From assembly GCF_003385185.1 (NCBI RefSeq), contig NZ_PQHZ01000005.1:168051-232050 (forward strand): 64,000 nt of DNA. The letters run 5' to 3'. Within the stretch, counting starts at the first letter, position 1. The number at the start of each line of letters is the position of its first letter. This document shows positions 49,702 through 59,578 of the stretch, in pieces. The position numbers were made by a program, and so were the translations under genes. The notes under the pieces are model-generated. The model was not told the DNA's origin. It made no database searches and saw only the letters and a list, made by a program, of their open reading frames with translations. This stretch comes from Amycolatopsis palatopharyngis. GTDB taxonomy: Bacteria > Actinomycetota > Actinomycetes > Mycobacteriales > Pseudonocardiaceae.

Positions 49702-51324
49702 TCAGTTGCCCGCTGCCTGGGGCTTCGGCTCTGTGAACGTGCCCGCGTTCTCCTCGACGGGCACGCTGTCGAATGTCCGCAAAACGTCCTGCGTGTTCAA
49801 CGAAGCACCCGTCGGAAGCAAGCGGATGATGTTGTCCGGCGCCGGCTGTTGGGGATCAAGCCCCAGGCCTTGGGCCGTTCGCAGATCCGGCACCCCGTAC
49901 CGCATTCCACGATCGGTGATCAGCTGGATCGCCCCCTTGTCGAAGGTCTCCTTAGCGGTCACCGAACGCACGACTGCGGCCATTCCCGGCTGCAGGTAGA
50001 ACTTGTCGATCTGCAGACCGTCCGGGCTCGGCTGTCCGATTTGGACCGCGGTCGAGTCACCCGCTTCGTTCTTCGGTCCGGGTAGCTCGGCACCGACATA
50101 GACCTTCGTCTGGCCGCCCCTGTTCACGCCCTCTCCGGCAACGTTCCAACCGAGGCACGTCACCGGGTGCTTCTCCGCTTCCAGCACCGTTGGCACAGCC
50201 TGCGGGTACTCACTCACCTGCAGGTAGTCGGGGTCGCCGGGACGAAGCACAGGGACGTTCGAGATCGCGTCCGGCCGTACCGAGTCGATCTCGTCGGCAC
50301 TGATCGACTTCTCGTAGCGAATCATGTCCGCGACGGCCTTGGAGACCTCCTGGATTCCGGACTTGGTCACCACCCAGAACTCGTCGGCCTCGCCGGTACG
50401 CGACACCGAGAACACGTCACCTACGAAGAGCCCACTCAGGCCGAGGGAGTTGCTGGTTCCGGCCCCCGCGACCGTCGGCGGGTTGAGCGCGTTGACCTCA
50501 GGAATCGCGTTGAGCAGCCCCATCGAGATCTGGCGCGGCTTCGCACTCAGACCGAGAGCGGCACGCACCGATCCCTTCGACAGGTCCACCTTGGCCCGCA
50601 CCGTGTTCGCGTTCGGCTGGTTGGGATTGTCGACAAGTCGGTAGATGAGGTAGGTCTCATCGTTCTCCGAGGTCGCCAGGATGGCCTCGTTGGTCGCGAG
50701 TTCGTTGCCGAGGTCGGAAACGCCGGCGAATACCGTCGTCTCGTTCACGTTGATGCTGGTGGGATCCGGCAAGGACGGGTCCAGGCCGATCTCGTCGCAG
50801 ACTGCCCATTCGGGCGATACACGCATTTCGCCCGTCGGCAACGACTCGGGTCCGTTCGGAATGCCGTGCAGCCTGCCGCGCGGGATGTCCTTGAGTTGTT
50901 CGTCGGGAATGACGGTCGGTTCGACGGCCTCGACGGGTCCTGCGGCAGCGCCACCGGCTGGCGGGCCACCCTCGCCACCTTCCTGGTCGGTCTGCGCCAT
51001 CAACAACAGCCGTGCCGAGGCCAGGTTGAACGTCGGGATCAGCTTCTTCGGGCTGCCGGCCATGACGTAGATCGCGCCAGACTGCTCCGCGATCACGATG
51101 TTCCCCGGACCGGGAGCCTGTGGCGACGGCTTGAACAGGCCGAAGATGATGAAGCCGAGCATCGCCAGCGCACTCAGCACCGCACCCACGATCGTGGCCC
51201 GGGAATGCGTTCGCATCGGGTCGTGCAGCATCACAGCGTCCCTGCGGACCAGCGCGGACTGCATACGACGCAGCACGAATTGGTACGCGTGGACCTGAGA
51301 CTTAGTTGTCGGTGTTGACGGCAT
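49702..51324 (-). CDS. eccB: Type VII secretion protein EccB
   Basis: A 540-residue core membrane protein. The N-terminus PSTPTTKSQVHAYQFVLRRM and HDPMRTHSR are EccB signatures, followed by a single transmembrane helix about 43-65 (VGAVLSALAMLGFIIFGLF) and a large periplasmic domain of repeated R-type modules (AIYVMAGSPKKLIPTFNLAS, GLSGLFVGDVFSV). Two cysteines (AVCDEIG, VTCLGW) probably bridge. It is divergent from eccE with 156 bp between. Confidence 0.95.
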   Translation of the reverse strand: MPSTPTTKSQVHAYQFVLRRMQSALVRRDAVMLHDPMRTHSRATIVGAVLSALAMLGFIIFGLFKPSPQAPGPGNIVIAEQSGAIYVMAGSPKKLIPTFNLASARLLLMAQTDQEGGEGGPPAGGAAAGPVEAVEPTVIPDEQLKDIPRGRLHGIPNGPESLPTGEMRVSPEWAVCDEIGLDPSLPDPTSINVNETTVFAGVSDLGNELATNEAILATSENDETYLIYRLVDNPNQPNANTVRAKVDLSKGSVRAALGLSAKPRQISMGLLNAIPEVNALNPPTVAGAGTSNSLGLSGLFVGDVFSVSRTGEADEFWVVTKSGIQEVSKAVADMIRYEKSISADEIDSVRPDAISNVPVLRPGDPDYLQVSEYPQAVPTVLEAEKHPVTCLGWNVAGEGVNRGGQTKVYVGAELPGPKNEAGDSTAVQIGQPSPDGLQIDKFYLQPGMAAVVRSVTAKETFDKGAIQLITDRGMRYGVPDLRTAQGLGLDPQQPAPDNIIRLLPTGASLNTQDVLRTFDSVPVEENAGTFTEPKPQAAGN

Positions 51325-51480
51325 TCTCGACCTACAGCTCTCCCAGTCGCGGTACGGTTCCGCAGGATAGTCGTACGGGGACCGTCTGGTGTGGGCTTTC
51401 TACCAACTCCAGCTAATGTTTGACTCCTCGGGACCGGCTTTCCAGCCGAGTAGCACCAACGAGGGGAAGAGAACGCGCGG
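51325..51480. other. Divergent eccB/eccE intergenic region
   Basis: 156 bp with GAGGGGAAGAG as eccE ribosome site at its end. A minus-strand TATCCT near 51368 could be the eccB -10 box and a plus-strand TTGACT near 51420 an eccE -35 box; neither has a convincing partner box. Confidence 0.35.
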
Positions 51481-52971
51481 ATGTCCGTCACCACTCCTCC
51501 ACGTCCGACGGGCCCGCCGCCGGGGTCGCAGCCCCCGCCGGGACGGCCTCCCGGCCCGCCACAGCGGCCGGGAGGACCAGGCGGACCTGGCGGTGGCCCA
51601 GGAGGGCCGGGGGGCCCACGAGGACCAGGCGGCCCTGGTGGGCCCGGTGGGCCCGGTGGCCCAGGGGGACCACCACCCGGTCAGCAGCCTCCCCGGCGAG
51701 ACGGGGGCGCACCGGAGCCAACGTCCTCCGGGCCAGTCGCCCCGCCCGCACGGCGACGTTCACTCGGCGCCAGGCTCGGCCCACTGCCCGTGGCCAATCT
51801 GATCGTCCTCGAGGTCGGACTCGCCGTCGGATTGATCCTGATCGCGATCAACAGTTCACTCGTCTACGTCGGGATCGGCGTGCTGGCGGTGGCCCTGGTG
51901 ATCGCATTCCTTCGCTGGGGCGGCCAGTGGTTCACCCAGTGGGCGAGCCTCACGATGCGCTACACCATGCGATCCCACGATCGAGTGGCGGAACCGGTTG
52001 CGCCCACCAGCCTGGAAGCGATCGCCGCGGAAGGTGACTCGGTCACCGGTCCCGACGACCCCCGGGTGAATCTTCTCCGGCTCGCCGTGCCGGATCTGGT
52101 CGTGGCGCACGGTGTCGACCACGAGCGGCAGCAAGTGGGTCTCGCGTGGAACGACGGAACGTGGACCGCGGTGCTCATGGTGGAGCCTGCCCCGGGGCTG
52201 ATCACCCAAGCAGGCGGTGCCCCAAGCCTGCCGTTGTCAGCACTCGCGCCTTGTCTCGAGGATCGCGGTGTGGTGCTGGACTCCATTCAGGTCATCTGGC
52301 ACTGCTACCCAGGAAGTGCTGCGCTGCCGTCGGACTCCCCCGCACTCAGTTCGTACCTGGAGGTTCTCGGTCCGCTGCCCGCCGCAGCGCGACGGACGAC
52401 GTGGGTCGCGATCCGGCTGGACCCCAAGCGGTGCCCCTCGGCTGTGCGCGAGCGCGGCGGCGGCGTCGTCGGCGCCCACCGCGCGCTGATCGGTGCGCTG
52501 TCGCGGGTCCGCAACGCGTTGGAGTCCCGTGGCGTTCCGACTCGGCCGCTGGATCCTGACGAGTTGTTGCGAGCGGGGATTTCCGCCGCGGAACTCACCG
52601 GGGTCGCGGGGTCGGGCACCCGCGTGAACATGCAGGAGCGCTGGACCGGAGTCACCGCCGCGGGCATCGGGCACACCAGCTACGCGATCACCGGTTGGCC
52701 GAAGGGTCGAATCACCAGCAGCTTGAACGCTCTGACCAGTGTCCGGGCGCTGTCCGCCACCGTCGCGATGTCGATTTCCCCCGCAGCCGACGAGGGCGAG
52801 GTGGGCCTGCGTGGCGTGGTGCGCGTGAGCGCCCGTAATCCGCGGGAACTCGAGGCCGCGGACGAGCGGCTGAACACGATATCCAGCCGGATGAACGTGG
52901 CACTCACCCCGTTGCGTGGTCTCCAGTTCGAGGGTTTCGCGGCCACGTTGCCGATGGGAGGTACCCCATGA
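51481..52971 (+). CDS. eccE: Type VII secretion protein EccE
   Basis: A 496-residue protein. The first 95 residues are proline/glycine-rich with collagen-like GGP repeats (51550-51690), then basic ARRRSLGARLG and two transmembrane helices about 98-145 (VANLIVLEVGLAVGLILIA, LVYVGIGVLAVALVIAFL). The EccE domain follows (GLAWNDGTWTAVLMVEP, RTTWVAIRLDP). EccE is the outer part of the ESX membrane complex. The collagen-like stretch is longer than in mycobacterial EccE. Confidence 0.9.
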   Translation: MSVTTPPRPTGPPPGSQPPPGRPPGPPQRPGGPGGPGGGPGGPGGPRGPGGPGGPGGPGGPGGPPPGQQPPRRDGGAPEPTSSGPVAPPARRRSLGARLGPLPVANLIVLEVGLAVGLILIAINSSLVYVGIGVLAVALVIAFLRWGGQWFTQWASLTMRYTMRSHDRVAEPVAPTSLEAIAAEGDSVTGPDDPRVNLLRLAVPDLVVAHGVDHERQQVGLAWNDGTWTAVLMVEPAPGLITQAGGAPSLPLSALAPCLEDRGVVLDSIQVIWHCYPGSAALPSDSPALSSYLEVLGPLPAAARRTTWVAIRLDPKRCPSAVRERGGGVVGAHRALIGALSRVRNALESRGVPTRPLDPDELLRAGISAAELTGVAGSGTRVNMQERWTGVTAAGIGHTSYAITGWPKGRITSSLNALTSVRALSATVAMSISPAADEGEVGLRGVVRVSARNPRELEAADERLNTISSRMNVALTPLRGLQFEGFAATLPMGGTP

Positions 52972-53690
52972 GCTCGCGGCTTCGTGACGCGAACCAGAAC
53001 ACCGGTGTCGCCCCGGAGTTCACGGTCGATCCAAATCTGCTGGACGCGATCAGCCCATCTGGTGATCGAGGTGGAATCGTCCTCGGTTCGGGCCTGCAGG
53101 GCGAGCCACTGACGATCTCCGCACTACGGTCGGCCCCCACGAGAATCGTCCTCGTGGGTGGCCTGTATCTGGCCCGCCAGGTGGCGCTCAGGGCGATGGC
53201 GGTGGGTGCCTGGATCGTGATCGCCACGGGACGCCCGACGGCCTGGCAGGTGCTCTCGAAGGCCGCTGGCACACAGGCGAACGGACGGCCGTCCCCGTTG
53301 GTGCAGATCCGGCGGCTCTCACCGGTGGAGTTGCCCCGGCCGTCCGAGGATGCGCCGTTGCTGGTCGTGCACGACGGTGGACCGACACCGCAGGACCTCT
53401 TCCCGCCTCGCTCCCCGTGGCAAACCACCGTGTATGTGCTGCCGTACCTGCACCCACAGGCCGGGGCGACGGCGAATGCGGCCGACCTCGTACTGATGCA
53501 GCGACTGCCCGCTGGGCAGGCGGAGTTGGCGGGGCGTATCTGGCGGTTGCCGCCGCAGATGATGCGCCAGCTGACGACGTTGAAGGACGATCAGGTCGTG
53601 GCGCTGGGACGAAACCTCTGGCGCCCGCTCCGGCTCGTCACGACCGCCAAGGAGCAACAACTCCTCGGCCCGGTCCGCCGCGGCGACTGA
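52968..53690 (+). CDS. Unassigned protein coupled to eccE
   Basis: A 240-residue protein overlapping eccE by four bases (ATGA). No signal peptide or clear membrane helix. It has alternating strands and helices with TRIVLVGGLYLARQVALRA, APLLVVHDGGPTPQDLFPPR and ADLVLMQRLPAGQAELAGRI, which suggests an alpha/beta Rossmann-like fold, but no nucleotide motif. No family recognised. Coupling to eccE argues for a cytoplasmic accessory role in this ESX system. Confidence 0.75.
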   Translation: MSSRLRDANQNTGVAPEFTVDPNLLDAISPSGDRGGIVLGSGLQGEPLTISALRSAPTRIVLVGGLYLARQVALRAMAVGAWIVIATGRPTAWQVLSKAAGTQANGRPSPLVQIRRLSPVELPRPSEDAPLLVVHDGGPTPQDLFPPRSPWQTTVYVLPYLHPQAGATANAADLVLMQRLPAGQAELAGRIWRLPPQMMRQLTTLKDDQVVALGRNLWRPLRLVTTAKEQQLLGPVRRGD

Positions 53691-53701
53691 CACCAGAGGA
53701 C

Positions 53702-53723
53702 CGCCTTTAGCGGGCTGACTGCA
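53702..53723. repeat. Palindromic repeat copy 14
   Basis: Core TTTAGCGGGCTGAC, the last base pairs degraded; 12 bp after the stop codon of the eccE-coupled gene. Confidence 0.8.
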
Positions 53724-53747
53724 GCCTGGTCCTCGGGGCCGGGGTGA

Positions 53748-53771
53748 GTGCAGTTAGCCCGCTAAAGGCAT
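53748..53771. repeat. Palindromic repeat copy 15
   Basis: GTGC arm and core GTTAGCCCGCTAAA in the opposite central orientation to copy 14, 24 bp away, so the two face each other. Confidence 0.85.
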
Positions 53772-53877
53772 TTATGGCACCGACACAATGGGCGTCAGTG
53801 GGGCTTCGAGTTAGTCAAGTCCCAATCTGAAATTGTGGACTACTCGTACCTCTTGTGCACAACTGAAGCCGCCGAAG

Positions 53878-54837
53878 ATGCAGATCGCGGAAAATGTCGG
53901 TGCTTCGTCCGACCCTGCTCTGGTGACCAAACACAACAAGCTCGATGAACCTACCGATGTCTTCCGCGGCTCCGAAGCACGACGCGCAGGACTGGTAACC
54001 AAAGGCCGGCTTCGCGGCACCGCGTTTCGTCGCCTCTTCCAGGACGTCTACGTGCGCGCCGACGTTCCGGTAACCCACGAACTCCGTTGCCGCGGTGCGG
54101 CGCTCATCGTTCCCAAGGAAGCCGTCCTGACCGGACGCTCGGCCGCCACAGTGCGCGGAGTCCAGCTCGCGCAGCCCAACGACCCAGTTGAGTTCGTAGT
54201 GCCCGAGAAGCACCGGTTCGGGCCAGTGGATGGAATCCACGTCAGGCGTACCGCCATCACTCGACGGGAATCACGTCCGTGGAACGGCATTCGCATCGCT
54301 CGCCCACCACGGATCGCACTCGACTTGATGCTTCGACTCTCACCGCGCAAACGCGGCTGGGTTCGCCGGCTGCGTATCGCCGTTCCCGACATCGACGCGT
54401 TCTTGCGATCCGGACTGGTCCGGCGTGGGGCACTGGCGCGTTCCCTGCTGAAACGGCGAAATCGCGGCATCCGGCTCGCCAGGTGCGCACTCAGTCTTGC
54501 CGACCCACGAGCCGAATCAATGCCGGAATCCGAACTTCGCGTCGTACTCGTCATCGGTGGATTCAAGCCGGTTCCACAGCATAAAGTGCACAGAAAGCGA
54601 CGGTTCCTTGCACGCCTTGATCTGGCATTAGTGGAAGCAAAAGTGGGAATCGAATACGACGGGCGCTGGCATCTCAATCCCGATCAGAGGATTAGGGATC
54701 GCGAGCGCCGAAGACGTGTCACCGATGAAGGTTGGACGTTCGTGATCGTCGACGCTGACCTGCTCGCATCGGATTACCAGGCGATCCTGAATGCGGTATC
54801 GGAGGCTGAACGCCGCAACTCAGAGCCCGGAACCTGA
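53878..54837 (+). CDS. DUF559/AbiEi-like endonuclease-fold protein
   Basis: A 319-residue protein of a type common in actinobacteria. The N-terminal part resembles an AbiEi-like winged helix ([32 protein letters not shown]). The C-terminal part has a Vsr/PD-(D/E)xK-like core: [33 protein letters not shown] and [19 protein letters not shown], with candidate catalytic D, E and K residues. The ATG at 53878 is chosen; a TTG at 53833 would add 15 residues. Its codon use is less GC-rich than its neighbours, so it may be acquired. Its end overlaps truA by 18 bp, tail to tail. Confidence 0.75.
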   Translation: MQIAENVGASSDPALVTKHNKLDEPTDVFRGSEARRAGLVTKGRLRGTAFRRLFQDVYVRADVPVTHELRCRGAALIVPKEAVLTGRSAATVRGVQLAQPNDPVEFVVPEKHRFGPVDGIHVRRTAITRRESRPWNGIRIARPPRIALDLMLRLSPRKRGWVRRLRIAVPDIDAFLRSGLVRRGALARSLLKRRNRGIRLARCALSLADPRAESMPESELRVVLVIGGFKPVPQHKVHRKRRFLARLDLALVEAKVGIEYDGRWHLNPDQRIRDRERRRRVTDEGWTFVIVDADLLASDYQAILNAVSEAERRNSEPGT

Positions 54838-55749
54838 GCCGGACTGTTCGGGCGCAGAGCGTACGTTCCTGGTCTGGTGCGCGCGCGCAGCCAACTCGTC
54901 ATCTGGTGGATAGTCCACGCCGACCAGCGTCAGCCCATGCGCCGGCGCCACAGCACTGTGCCGCACCCCGCTGTTCAACTGGCGCGCAGGCCACGAGATC
55001 TCGCGGCGGCCGTCACCGATCAGCAGCAGCGCCCCAACGAGACTCCGCACCATCGAGTGACAGAACGCGTCCGCTGAGACCGACACCTCAACCAGGTGGT
55101 CATCCACACGGCGCCAGACCAACTGCTGCAGCTCTCTGATCGTCGTGGAGCCTTCACGTTGCTTGCAGAACGCCGCGAAGTCGTGCAGGCCGTGTAGCGC
55201 CTCCGACGCCTCGTTCATCGCGTCCACCGACAACGGTTTGCCCCAGGACAAGGTGTCCCTTCGCCTCAGTGGATCGACACCCCAGGGTGCATCCGAGACC
55301 CGATAAAGGTAGTGCCGTCGCACTGCGGAGAATCGCGCGTCAAAGCCTGCAGGAGCCACGGATGCCGCCAACACCCGGACATCCGCGGGAAGATAGCGGT
55401 TCCACCGGTGACACATTCGTTCCAGGTCGACGATGCCGTACTCGTCCACTTGCAGCCGCCGGGACGACGTTTCGCCCGCTAAAGGCACCACGTCGACGTG
55501 GACGACCTGGCCGGTGGCGTGGACTCCGGCGTCGGTTCGGCCTGCCACGACCACCGAGCGGGGGACCGCGGCGCCTGGAGGTTGCTTCGCCAGCGCAGAC
55601 TCGAGCACGCCCTGAACTGTTCGCCGGTCTGGCTGACGTGCCCAGCCAGAGAAGTCTGTGCCGTCGTAACCGACGTCGAGACGCAGACGAACGAGCCCGC
55701 CCTCCCCTTGGGGAGTGGCGGGCTCGTTCGGGATGTCAGCAGCTGTCAG
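54820..55749 (-). CDS. truA: tRNA pseudouridine synthase TruA, probable CTG start
   Basis: A 309-residue enzyme making pseudouridine at positions 38-40 of the tRNA anticodon arm. Upstream of the GTG at 55608 the frame encodes the family N-terminus ([20 protein letters not shown]), so that GTG is internal. No ATG, GTG or TTG exists in frame from there back to rplQ; a CTG at 55749 overlaps the rplQ stop as CTGA, the likely coupled start. Catalytic aspartate: [14 protein letters not shown] near 68; also [17 protein letters not shown] and [14 protein letters not shown] degenerate palindromic repeat encodes PLAGE. Confidence 0.85.
   Translation of the reverse strand: MTAADIPNEPATPQGEGGLVRLRLDVGYDGTDFSGWARQPDRRTVQGVLESALAKQPPGAAVPRSVVVAGRTDAGVHATGQVVHVDVVPLAGETSSRRLQVDEYGIVDLERMCHRWNRYLPADVRVLAASVAPAGFDARFSAVRRHYLYRVSDAPWGVDPLRRRDTLSWGKPLSVDAMNEASEALHGLHDFAAFCKQREGSTTIRELQQLVWRRVDDHLVEVSVSADAFCHSMVRSLVGALLLIGDGRREISWPARQLNSGVRHSAVAPAHGLTLVGVDYPPDDELAARAHQTRNVRSAPEQSGSGSGL
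55470..55488. repeat. Palindromic repeat copy 16, half-degenerate, inside truA
   Basis: TTTCGCCCGCTAAAGGCAC: right half identical to the family, left half mutated (TTTCGC for TTTAGC). In frame within truA, encoding VPLAGET between two conserved strands. It may be a chance match. Confidence 0.5.
55688..55730. terminator. Large hairpin between rplQ and truA
   Basis: A 14-bp outer stem (55688-55701 with 55717-55730) and inner CTCCCC/GGGGAG with a 2-base loop, one bulge only. It starts 15 bases after the rplQ stop. It resembles the rplQ terminator, yet with a CTG start it would lie in the truA coding region, encoding [13 protein letters not shown]. No T-run follows on the minus strand. Confidence 0.75.
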
Positions 55750-56474
55750 GACTCGTCCTCGGACTCGCGCTGCGACGGCGGCAACTGGAAGCCTGCGGCT
55801 TCAGCAGCCTCTGCGCTGGCGAACCAGACTTCGGCACCAGTCTGCTTGTAGTGCGAGCTCTCCGGCGTGTGGTACAGCTTCGAGCCCTCGTTGCCCTTGA
55901 TCGGGAAACCTTCAGGCTGCGAACCGTCGTCGAGGGCTGCGTGGCTGCCTTCACCGTAGGGGGCGTTCTCGGTGGAGGAAGTCTCCTCCGCCTCGGTGCC
56001 CGCCGCGGCTTCGGCAGTCTCCTCCGTGGTCTCGGCAGTAGCCTCGGCCGCGTCCTGCTTCGGCGCGTCCTTGGCGAACTTGGTCTTCCGCGCGGCCTCG
56101 GCCTCAGCGGTAGCCGTCTTCTCCGACACCAGTTCGATGACCGCCATCTGAGCGTTGTCGCCCTTACGCGGCATCGTCTTGGTGATCCGCACGTAACCGC
56201 CGTTGCGGTCGACGAAGAACGGGCCGATCTCAGCCATCAGCTTGTGTACGACGGCCTTGTCACGGATGACCCGCTGGATCTGCCGCCGGTTGTGCAGGTC
56301 ACCACGCTTGGCCTTGGTGATCAGCTTCTCCGCGAGCGGCCGCATCCGCCGGGCCTTGGCCTCGGTGGTGGTGATCCGGCCGTGCTCGAACAGCGACGTG
56401 GCAAGGTTCGCCAGCATCAACCGCTCGTGGGCCGGCGACCCGCCGAGACGGGCTCCCTTGGTGGGGGTGGGCAT
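55746..56474 (-). CDS. rplQ: Ribosomal protein L17 with C-terminal sunset-type domain
   Basis: A 242-residue protein, about twice the usual length. Residues 1-118 are the L17 core ([55 protein letters not shown]). An acidic alanine/glutamate linker follows, then residues 175-235 with [20 protein letters not shown] and [17 protein letters not shown], the pattern of the sunset domain known from actinobacterial exported and ribosomal proteins. It ends the rpsM-rpsK-rpsD-rpoA-rplQ series; truA overlaps its stop. Confidence 0.93.
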   Translation of the reverse strand: MPTPTKGARLGGSPAHERLMLANLATSLFEHGRITTTEAKARRMRPLAEKLITKAKRGDLHNRRQIQRVIRDKAVVHKLMAEIGPFFVDRNGGYVRITKTMPRKGDNAQMAVIELVSEKTATAEAEAARKTKFAKDAPKQDAAEATAETTEETAEAAAGTEAEETSSTENAPYGEGSHAALDDGSQPEGFPIKGNEGSKLYHTPESSHYKQTGAEVWFASAEAAEAAGFQLPPSQRESEDES

Positions 56475-56555
56475 CGGTTCTCCTAGTTCAGCTGTTCAGC
56501 TGGAGGCCAGGTCCGTTCGCCGGGGAGATCCACGACGAACGGACCGTAGCTGGCC

Positions 56556-57629
56556 TTACAGCTGCTCCGTCTCTGCGTAATCCTGGCCATCGTCGTGGCC
56601 GTTGTCCGAAATACCGTCGGTGATGCTGTCGACGCCCTCGGACCAGCCTTCGCCGTCGTAGCTGGCGGCGGCCGCCGTCGGGTCGAACCCGGGGGGGCTG
56701 TCCTTGAGCGCGAGGCCCAGGCCGACGAGCTTGAGCTTCACCTCGTCGATCGACTTCGCACCGAAGTTCCGAATGTCGAGCAGGTCCGCCTCGCTGCGGG
56801 ACACCAGCTCGCCAACCGTGTGGATACCCTCGCGCTTGAGGCAGTTGTACGACCGGACAGTGAGGTCCAGGTCCTCGATCGGCATCGCGTAGGCGGCGAT
56901 GGTGTCCGCCTCCTGCGGCGACGGCCCGATCTCGATGCCCTCCGCGTCGACGTTCAGCTCACGTGCGAGACCGAACAGCTCCACCAGAGTCTTACCTGCC
57001 GACGCGACCGCGTCCCGCGGTGTGATCGACGGCTTCGTCTCCACGTCGAGGATCAGCTTGTCGAAGTCGGTGCGCTGCTCGACACGGGTCGCCTCGACCT
57101 TGTACGTCACCTTGAGCACCGGCGAGTAGATCGAGTCGACCGGAATCCGGCCGATCTCCGCACCGGCCTGCTTGTTCTGCAGTGCGGGCACGTAGCCACG
57201 GCCGCGCTCGACGACCAGCTCGATCTCCAGCTTGCCCTTGCCGTTGAGCGAGGCAATGTGCAGATCGGGGTTGTGCACGGTGACACCGGCCGGCGGCACG
57301 ATGTCGGCAGCGGTGACCTCACCAGGCCCCTGCTTGCGCAGGTACATGGTGACCGGCTCGTCCTCCTCGGAGCTCACGACGAGTTCCTTGAGGTTCAGGA
57401 TGATGTCGGTGACATCTTCCTTGACCCCGGGAACCGTGGTGAACTCGTGCAGCACGCCGTCGATGCGGATGCTCGTCACGGCTGCCCCCGGAATGGAGGA
57501 CAGCAGCGTACGCCGCAGCGAGTTGCCGAGCGTGTAGCCGAAGCCTGGCTCGAGCGGCTCGATGGTGAACCGGGACCGTGTCTCGTTGACAGTCTCTTCG
57601 CCGAGACCCGGCCGCTGTGAAATCAGCAT
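56556..57629 (-). CDS. rpoA: RNA polymerase alpha subunit
   Basis: A 357-residue core polymerase subunit. The N-terminal domain has [20 protein letters not shown] and [20 protein letters not shown]; the C-terminal domain has [20 protein letters not shown] and [15 protein letters not shown]. It ends in an acidic tail. ATG at 57629 ([14 protein letters not shown]) with a GGAAGAAAG site. Normal position between rpsD and rplQ. Confidence 0.98.
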   Translation of the reverse strand: MLISQRPGLGEETVNETRSRFTIEPLEPGFGYTLGNSLRRTLLSSIPGAAVTSIRIDGVLHEFTTVPGVKEDVTDIILNLKELVVSSEEDEPVTMYLRKQGPGEVTAADIVPPAGVTVHNPDLHIASLNGKGKLEIELVVERGRGYVPALQNKQAGAEIGRIPVDSIYSPVLKVTYKVEATRVEQRTDFDKLILDVETKPSITPRDAVASAGKTLVELFGLARELNVDAEGIEIGPSPQEADTIAAYAMPIEDLDLTVRSYNCLKREGIHTVGELVSRSEADLLDIRNFGAKSIDEVKLKLVGLGLALKDSPPGFDPTAAAASYDGEGWSEGVDSITDGISDNGHDDGQDYAETEQL

Positions 57630-57747
57630 TGTTCTTTCTTCCTCTCCTGCCGACGCCCGCCATTTGACGCCGAAAGGTATGGCGTAGCGGTGGCGCACTC
57701 TGGGCGCCACCGCCCGGTCCCGTCCGGGCCATATGGCCCGGCTGGGA

Positions 57748-58353
57748 TCACTTCGAGTAGAACTCGACGATCAGCTGTTCCTGAACCGGAACGTCAATCT
57801 GTGCACGCTCGGGCAGCTGGTGCACCAGAACCCGCAGGTTGGACTGCACGACCTGCAGCCAGCCCGGGATCGGACGCTCACCGAAGGACTCCTTGGCCGC
57901 CACGAACGGCAGCATCTGCATCGACTTCGGCTTGACGTCGATGATGTCCCACTTGCTGACCTGGAAGCTGGGCACGTTGACCTTCTTGCCATTGACCAGG
58001 AAGTGGCCGTGGCTGACCAGCTGGCGCGCCTGGCGCCGGGTCCGGGCGATGCCGGACCGGTAGATCACGTTGTCGAGCCGCGACTCAAGGATCTGCAGCA
58101 GGTTCTCACCGGTCTTGCCGGTGCGCCGTGCAGCCTCCTTGTAGTAGCGGCTGAACTGCCGCTCGAGGATGCCGTAGGTGTGGCGAGCCTTCTGCTTCTC
58201 CTGAAGCTGAAGCAGGTACTCGCTCTCCTTGATCCGGCCACGGCCGTGCTGGCCGGGCGGGTAAGGACGACGCTCGAATGCCTGGTCGCCGCCAATGAGG
58301 TCAACCTTGAGGCGACGCGAGATACGAGTCGCGGGGCCGGTGTAACGAGCCAT
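57748..58353 (-). CDS. rpsD: Ribosomal protein S4
   Basis: A 201-residue 16S rRNA-binding assembly protein. The S4 fold is seen in [20 protein letters not shown] and the S4 RNA-binding loop [29 protein letters not shown] near 45 replaces the zinc-binding cysteines. It ends LIVEFYSK as expected. Between rpsK and rpoA. Confidence 0.97.
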   Translation of the reverse strand: MARYTGPATRISRRLKVDLIGGDQAFERRPYPPGQHGRGRIKESEYLLQLQEKQKARHTYGILERQFSRYYKEAARRTGKTGENLLQILESRLDNVIYRSGIARTRRQARQLVSHGHFLVNGKKVNVPSFQVSKWDIIDVKPKSMQMLPFVAAKESFGERPIPGWLQVVQSNLRVLVHQLPERAQIDVPVQEQLIVEFYSK

Positions 58354-58376
58354 TTCTTCTTACTCCTCCCCGTTCC

Positions 58377-58781
58377 TCAGACCCGGCGCCGCTTGGGCGG
58401 GCGGCAGCCGTTGTGGGGCTGCGGGGTCACGTCCTGGATGGTGCCGACCTCGAGCCCGGCCGCCTGCAGCGAACGGATCGCGGTCTCCCGGCCGGAGCCG
58501 GGGCCCTTGACGAACACGTCGACCTTCTTCATCCCGTGCTCGGCGGCCTTGCGGGCCGCGCTCTCAGCAGCCATCTGTGCGGCGAACGGCGTGGACTTAC
58601 GCGAGCCCTTGAAGCCGACGTGCCCGGAGGACGCCCAGGAGATCACCGCACCGGTGGGATCGGTGATCGAGACGATGGTGTTGTTGAACGTGCTCTTGAT
58701 GTGCGCGTGACCGTGCGCGACGTTCTTCTTTTCCTTGCGCCGGACTTTCTTCGCGCCGGCAGCGCGTGTCTTCGGTGGCAT
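58377..58781 (-). CDS. rpsK: Ribosomal protein S11
   Basis: A 134-residue platform protein. [38 protein letters not shown] and the C-terminal [15 protein letters not shown] are diagnostic. It starts 20 bp after a 65-codon small ORF that separates it from rpsM. Confidence 0.97.
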   Translation of the reverse strand: MPPKTRAAGAKKVRRKEKKNVAHGHAHIKSTFNNTIVSITDPTGAVISWASSGHVGFKGSRKSTPFAAQMAAESAARKAAEHGMKKVDVFVKGPGSGRETAIRSLQAAGLEVGTIQDVTPQPHNGCRPPKRRRV

Positions 58782-58800
58782 GTCTGGGTGATTCTCCTCG

Positions 58801-58998
58801 TTAGCGCGAGTTCTCGTGGTGAGCGGCGGCTGCGTCCCTGGCTTCCCGCTGCCCGCGCCGGATCACTGAACCGGCATCGGTGTACAGCTGGCGCAGGGCC
58901 ATCGGGCGGGCGTAGAGCGCCTTCGGCGAAACGCACGAGGTCGTGCGGTGACGCTGAGCGCCACCGACCTGCACGAGCCTCTTGCCGCGGACACTCAC
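58801..58998 (-). CDS. Undescribed 65-residue basic ORF between rpsM and rpsK
   Basis: GTG at 58998 overlaps the rpsM TGA (GTGA) and the TAA is 20 bp before rpsK, so it sits exactly in the cistron order. The product begins [20 protein letters not shown] and contains [20 protein letters not shown], ending HHENSR; it is strongly basic with no recognised domain. About four fifths of its third codon positions are G or C, as in real genes here. In most genomes rpsK follows rpsM with a short gap, so this is an addition. Coding status is inferred from frame, overlap and codon use. Confidence 0.5.
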   Translation of the reverse strand: MSVRGKRLVQVGGAQRHRTTSCVSPKALYARPMALRQLYTDAGSVIRRGQREARDAAAAHHENSR

Positions 58999-59375
58999 TT
59001 CTTGCCAGCCTTCTTCTTGCCGGCGACCGTCTTCTTCGGACCCTTCCGGGTGCGCGCGTTGGTCTTGGTGCGCTGTCCGCGCACGGGAAGACCACGGCGC
59101 CACCGCAGACCCTCGTAGCATCCGATCTCGATCTTCCGGCGGATGTCGGCGTTCACCTCGCGGCGAAGGTCACCCTCGACCTTGAAGTTCTCTTCGAGGT
59201 AGTCCCGCAGCTTCACCAGGTCCTCATCGCTGAGGTCCTTCACGCGGGTGTCCGCGCTCAGTTCCGTCCCAGCGATCATTTCCTTCGAGCGGGTCCGGCC
59301 AATGCCGAAAATATAAGTAAGCGCAATCTCCAACCGCTTCTCGCGGGGGAGATCAACGCCAGCGAGTCGTGCCAT
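58995..59375 (-). CDS. rpsM: Ribosomal protein S13
   Basis: A 126-residue head protein at the subunit interface. [54 protein letters not shown] and [17 protein letters not shown] are family signatures, with a lysine-rich tail. ATG at 59375. A 203-bp gap to rpmJ upstream holds only a small hairpin near 59513-59533. Confidence 0.97.
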   Translation of the reverse strand: MARLAGVDLPREKRLEIALTYIFGIGRTRSKEMIAGTELSADTRVKDLSDEDLVKLRDYLEENFKVEGDLRREVNADIRRKIEIGCYEGLRWRRGLPVRGQRTKTNARTRKGPKKTVAGKKKAGKK

Positions 59376-59578
59376 GGGCGATGTGCTCCTCAATCTGTTC
59401 GATCTTCAGGTCTGCTCCCCGTCCGCTCCCGGGACCGACTCGCTGTCGTGCCATCCGCTTGCGCGGCTGGTGTCCCGGCCCCGGCCTGAAGTCCGGGGGT
59501 GAACCGGGTCGCGGGGCGACCCGGCAGGTGCGGGGAGATTTGTTTAGCTGTCAATCCACTCTGAACGAGTGCGGGTGA

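Noticed and set aside
51550..51690. GC-rich tandem repeat
   Set aside because: It encodes collagen-like GGP repeats at the start of EccE and needs no separate explanation.
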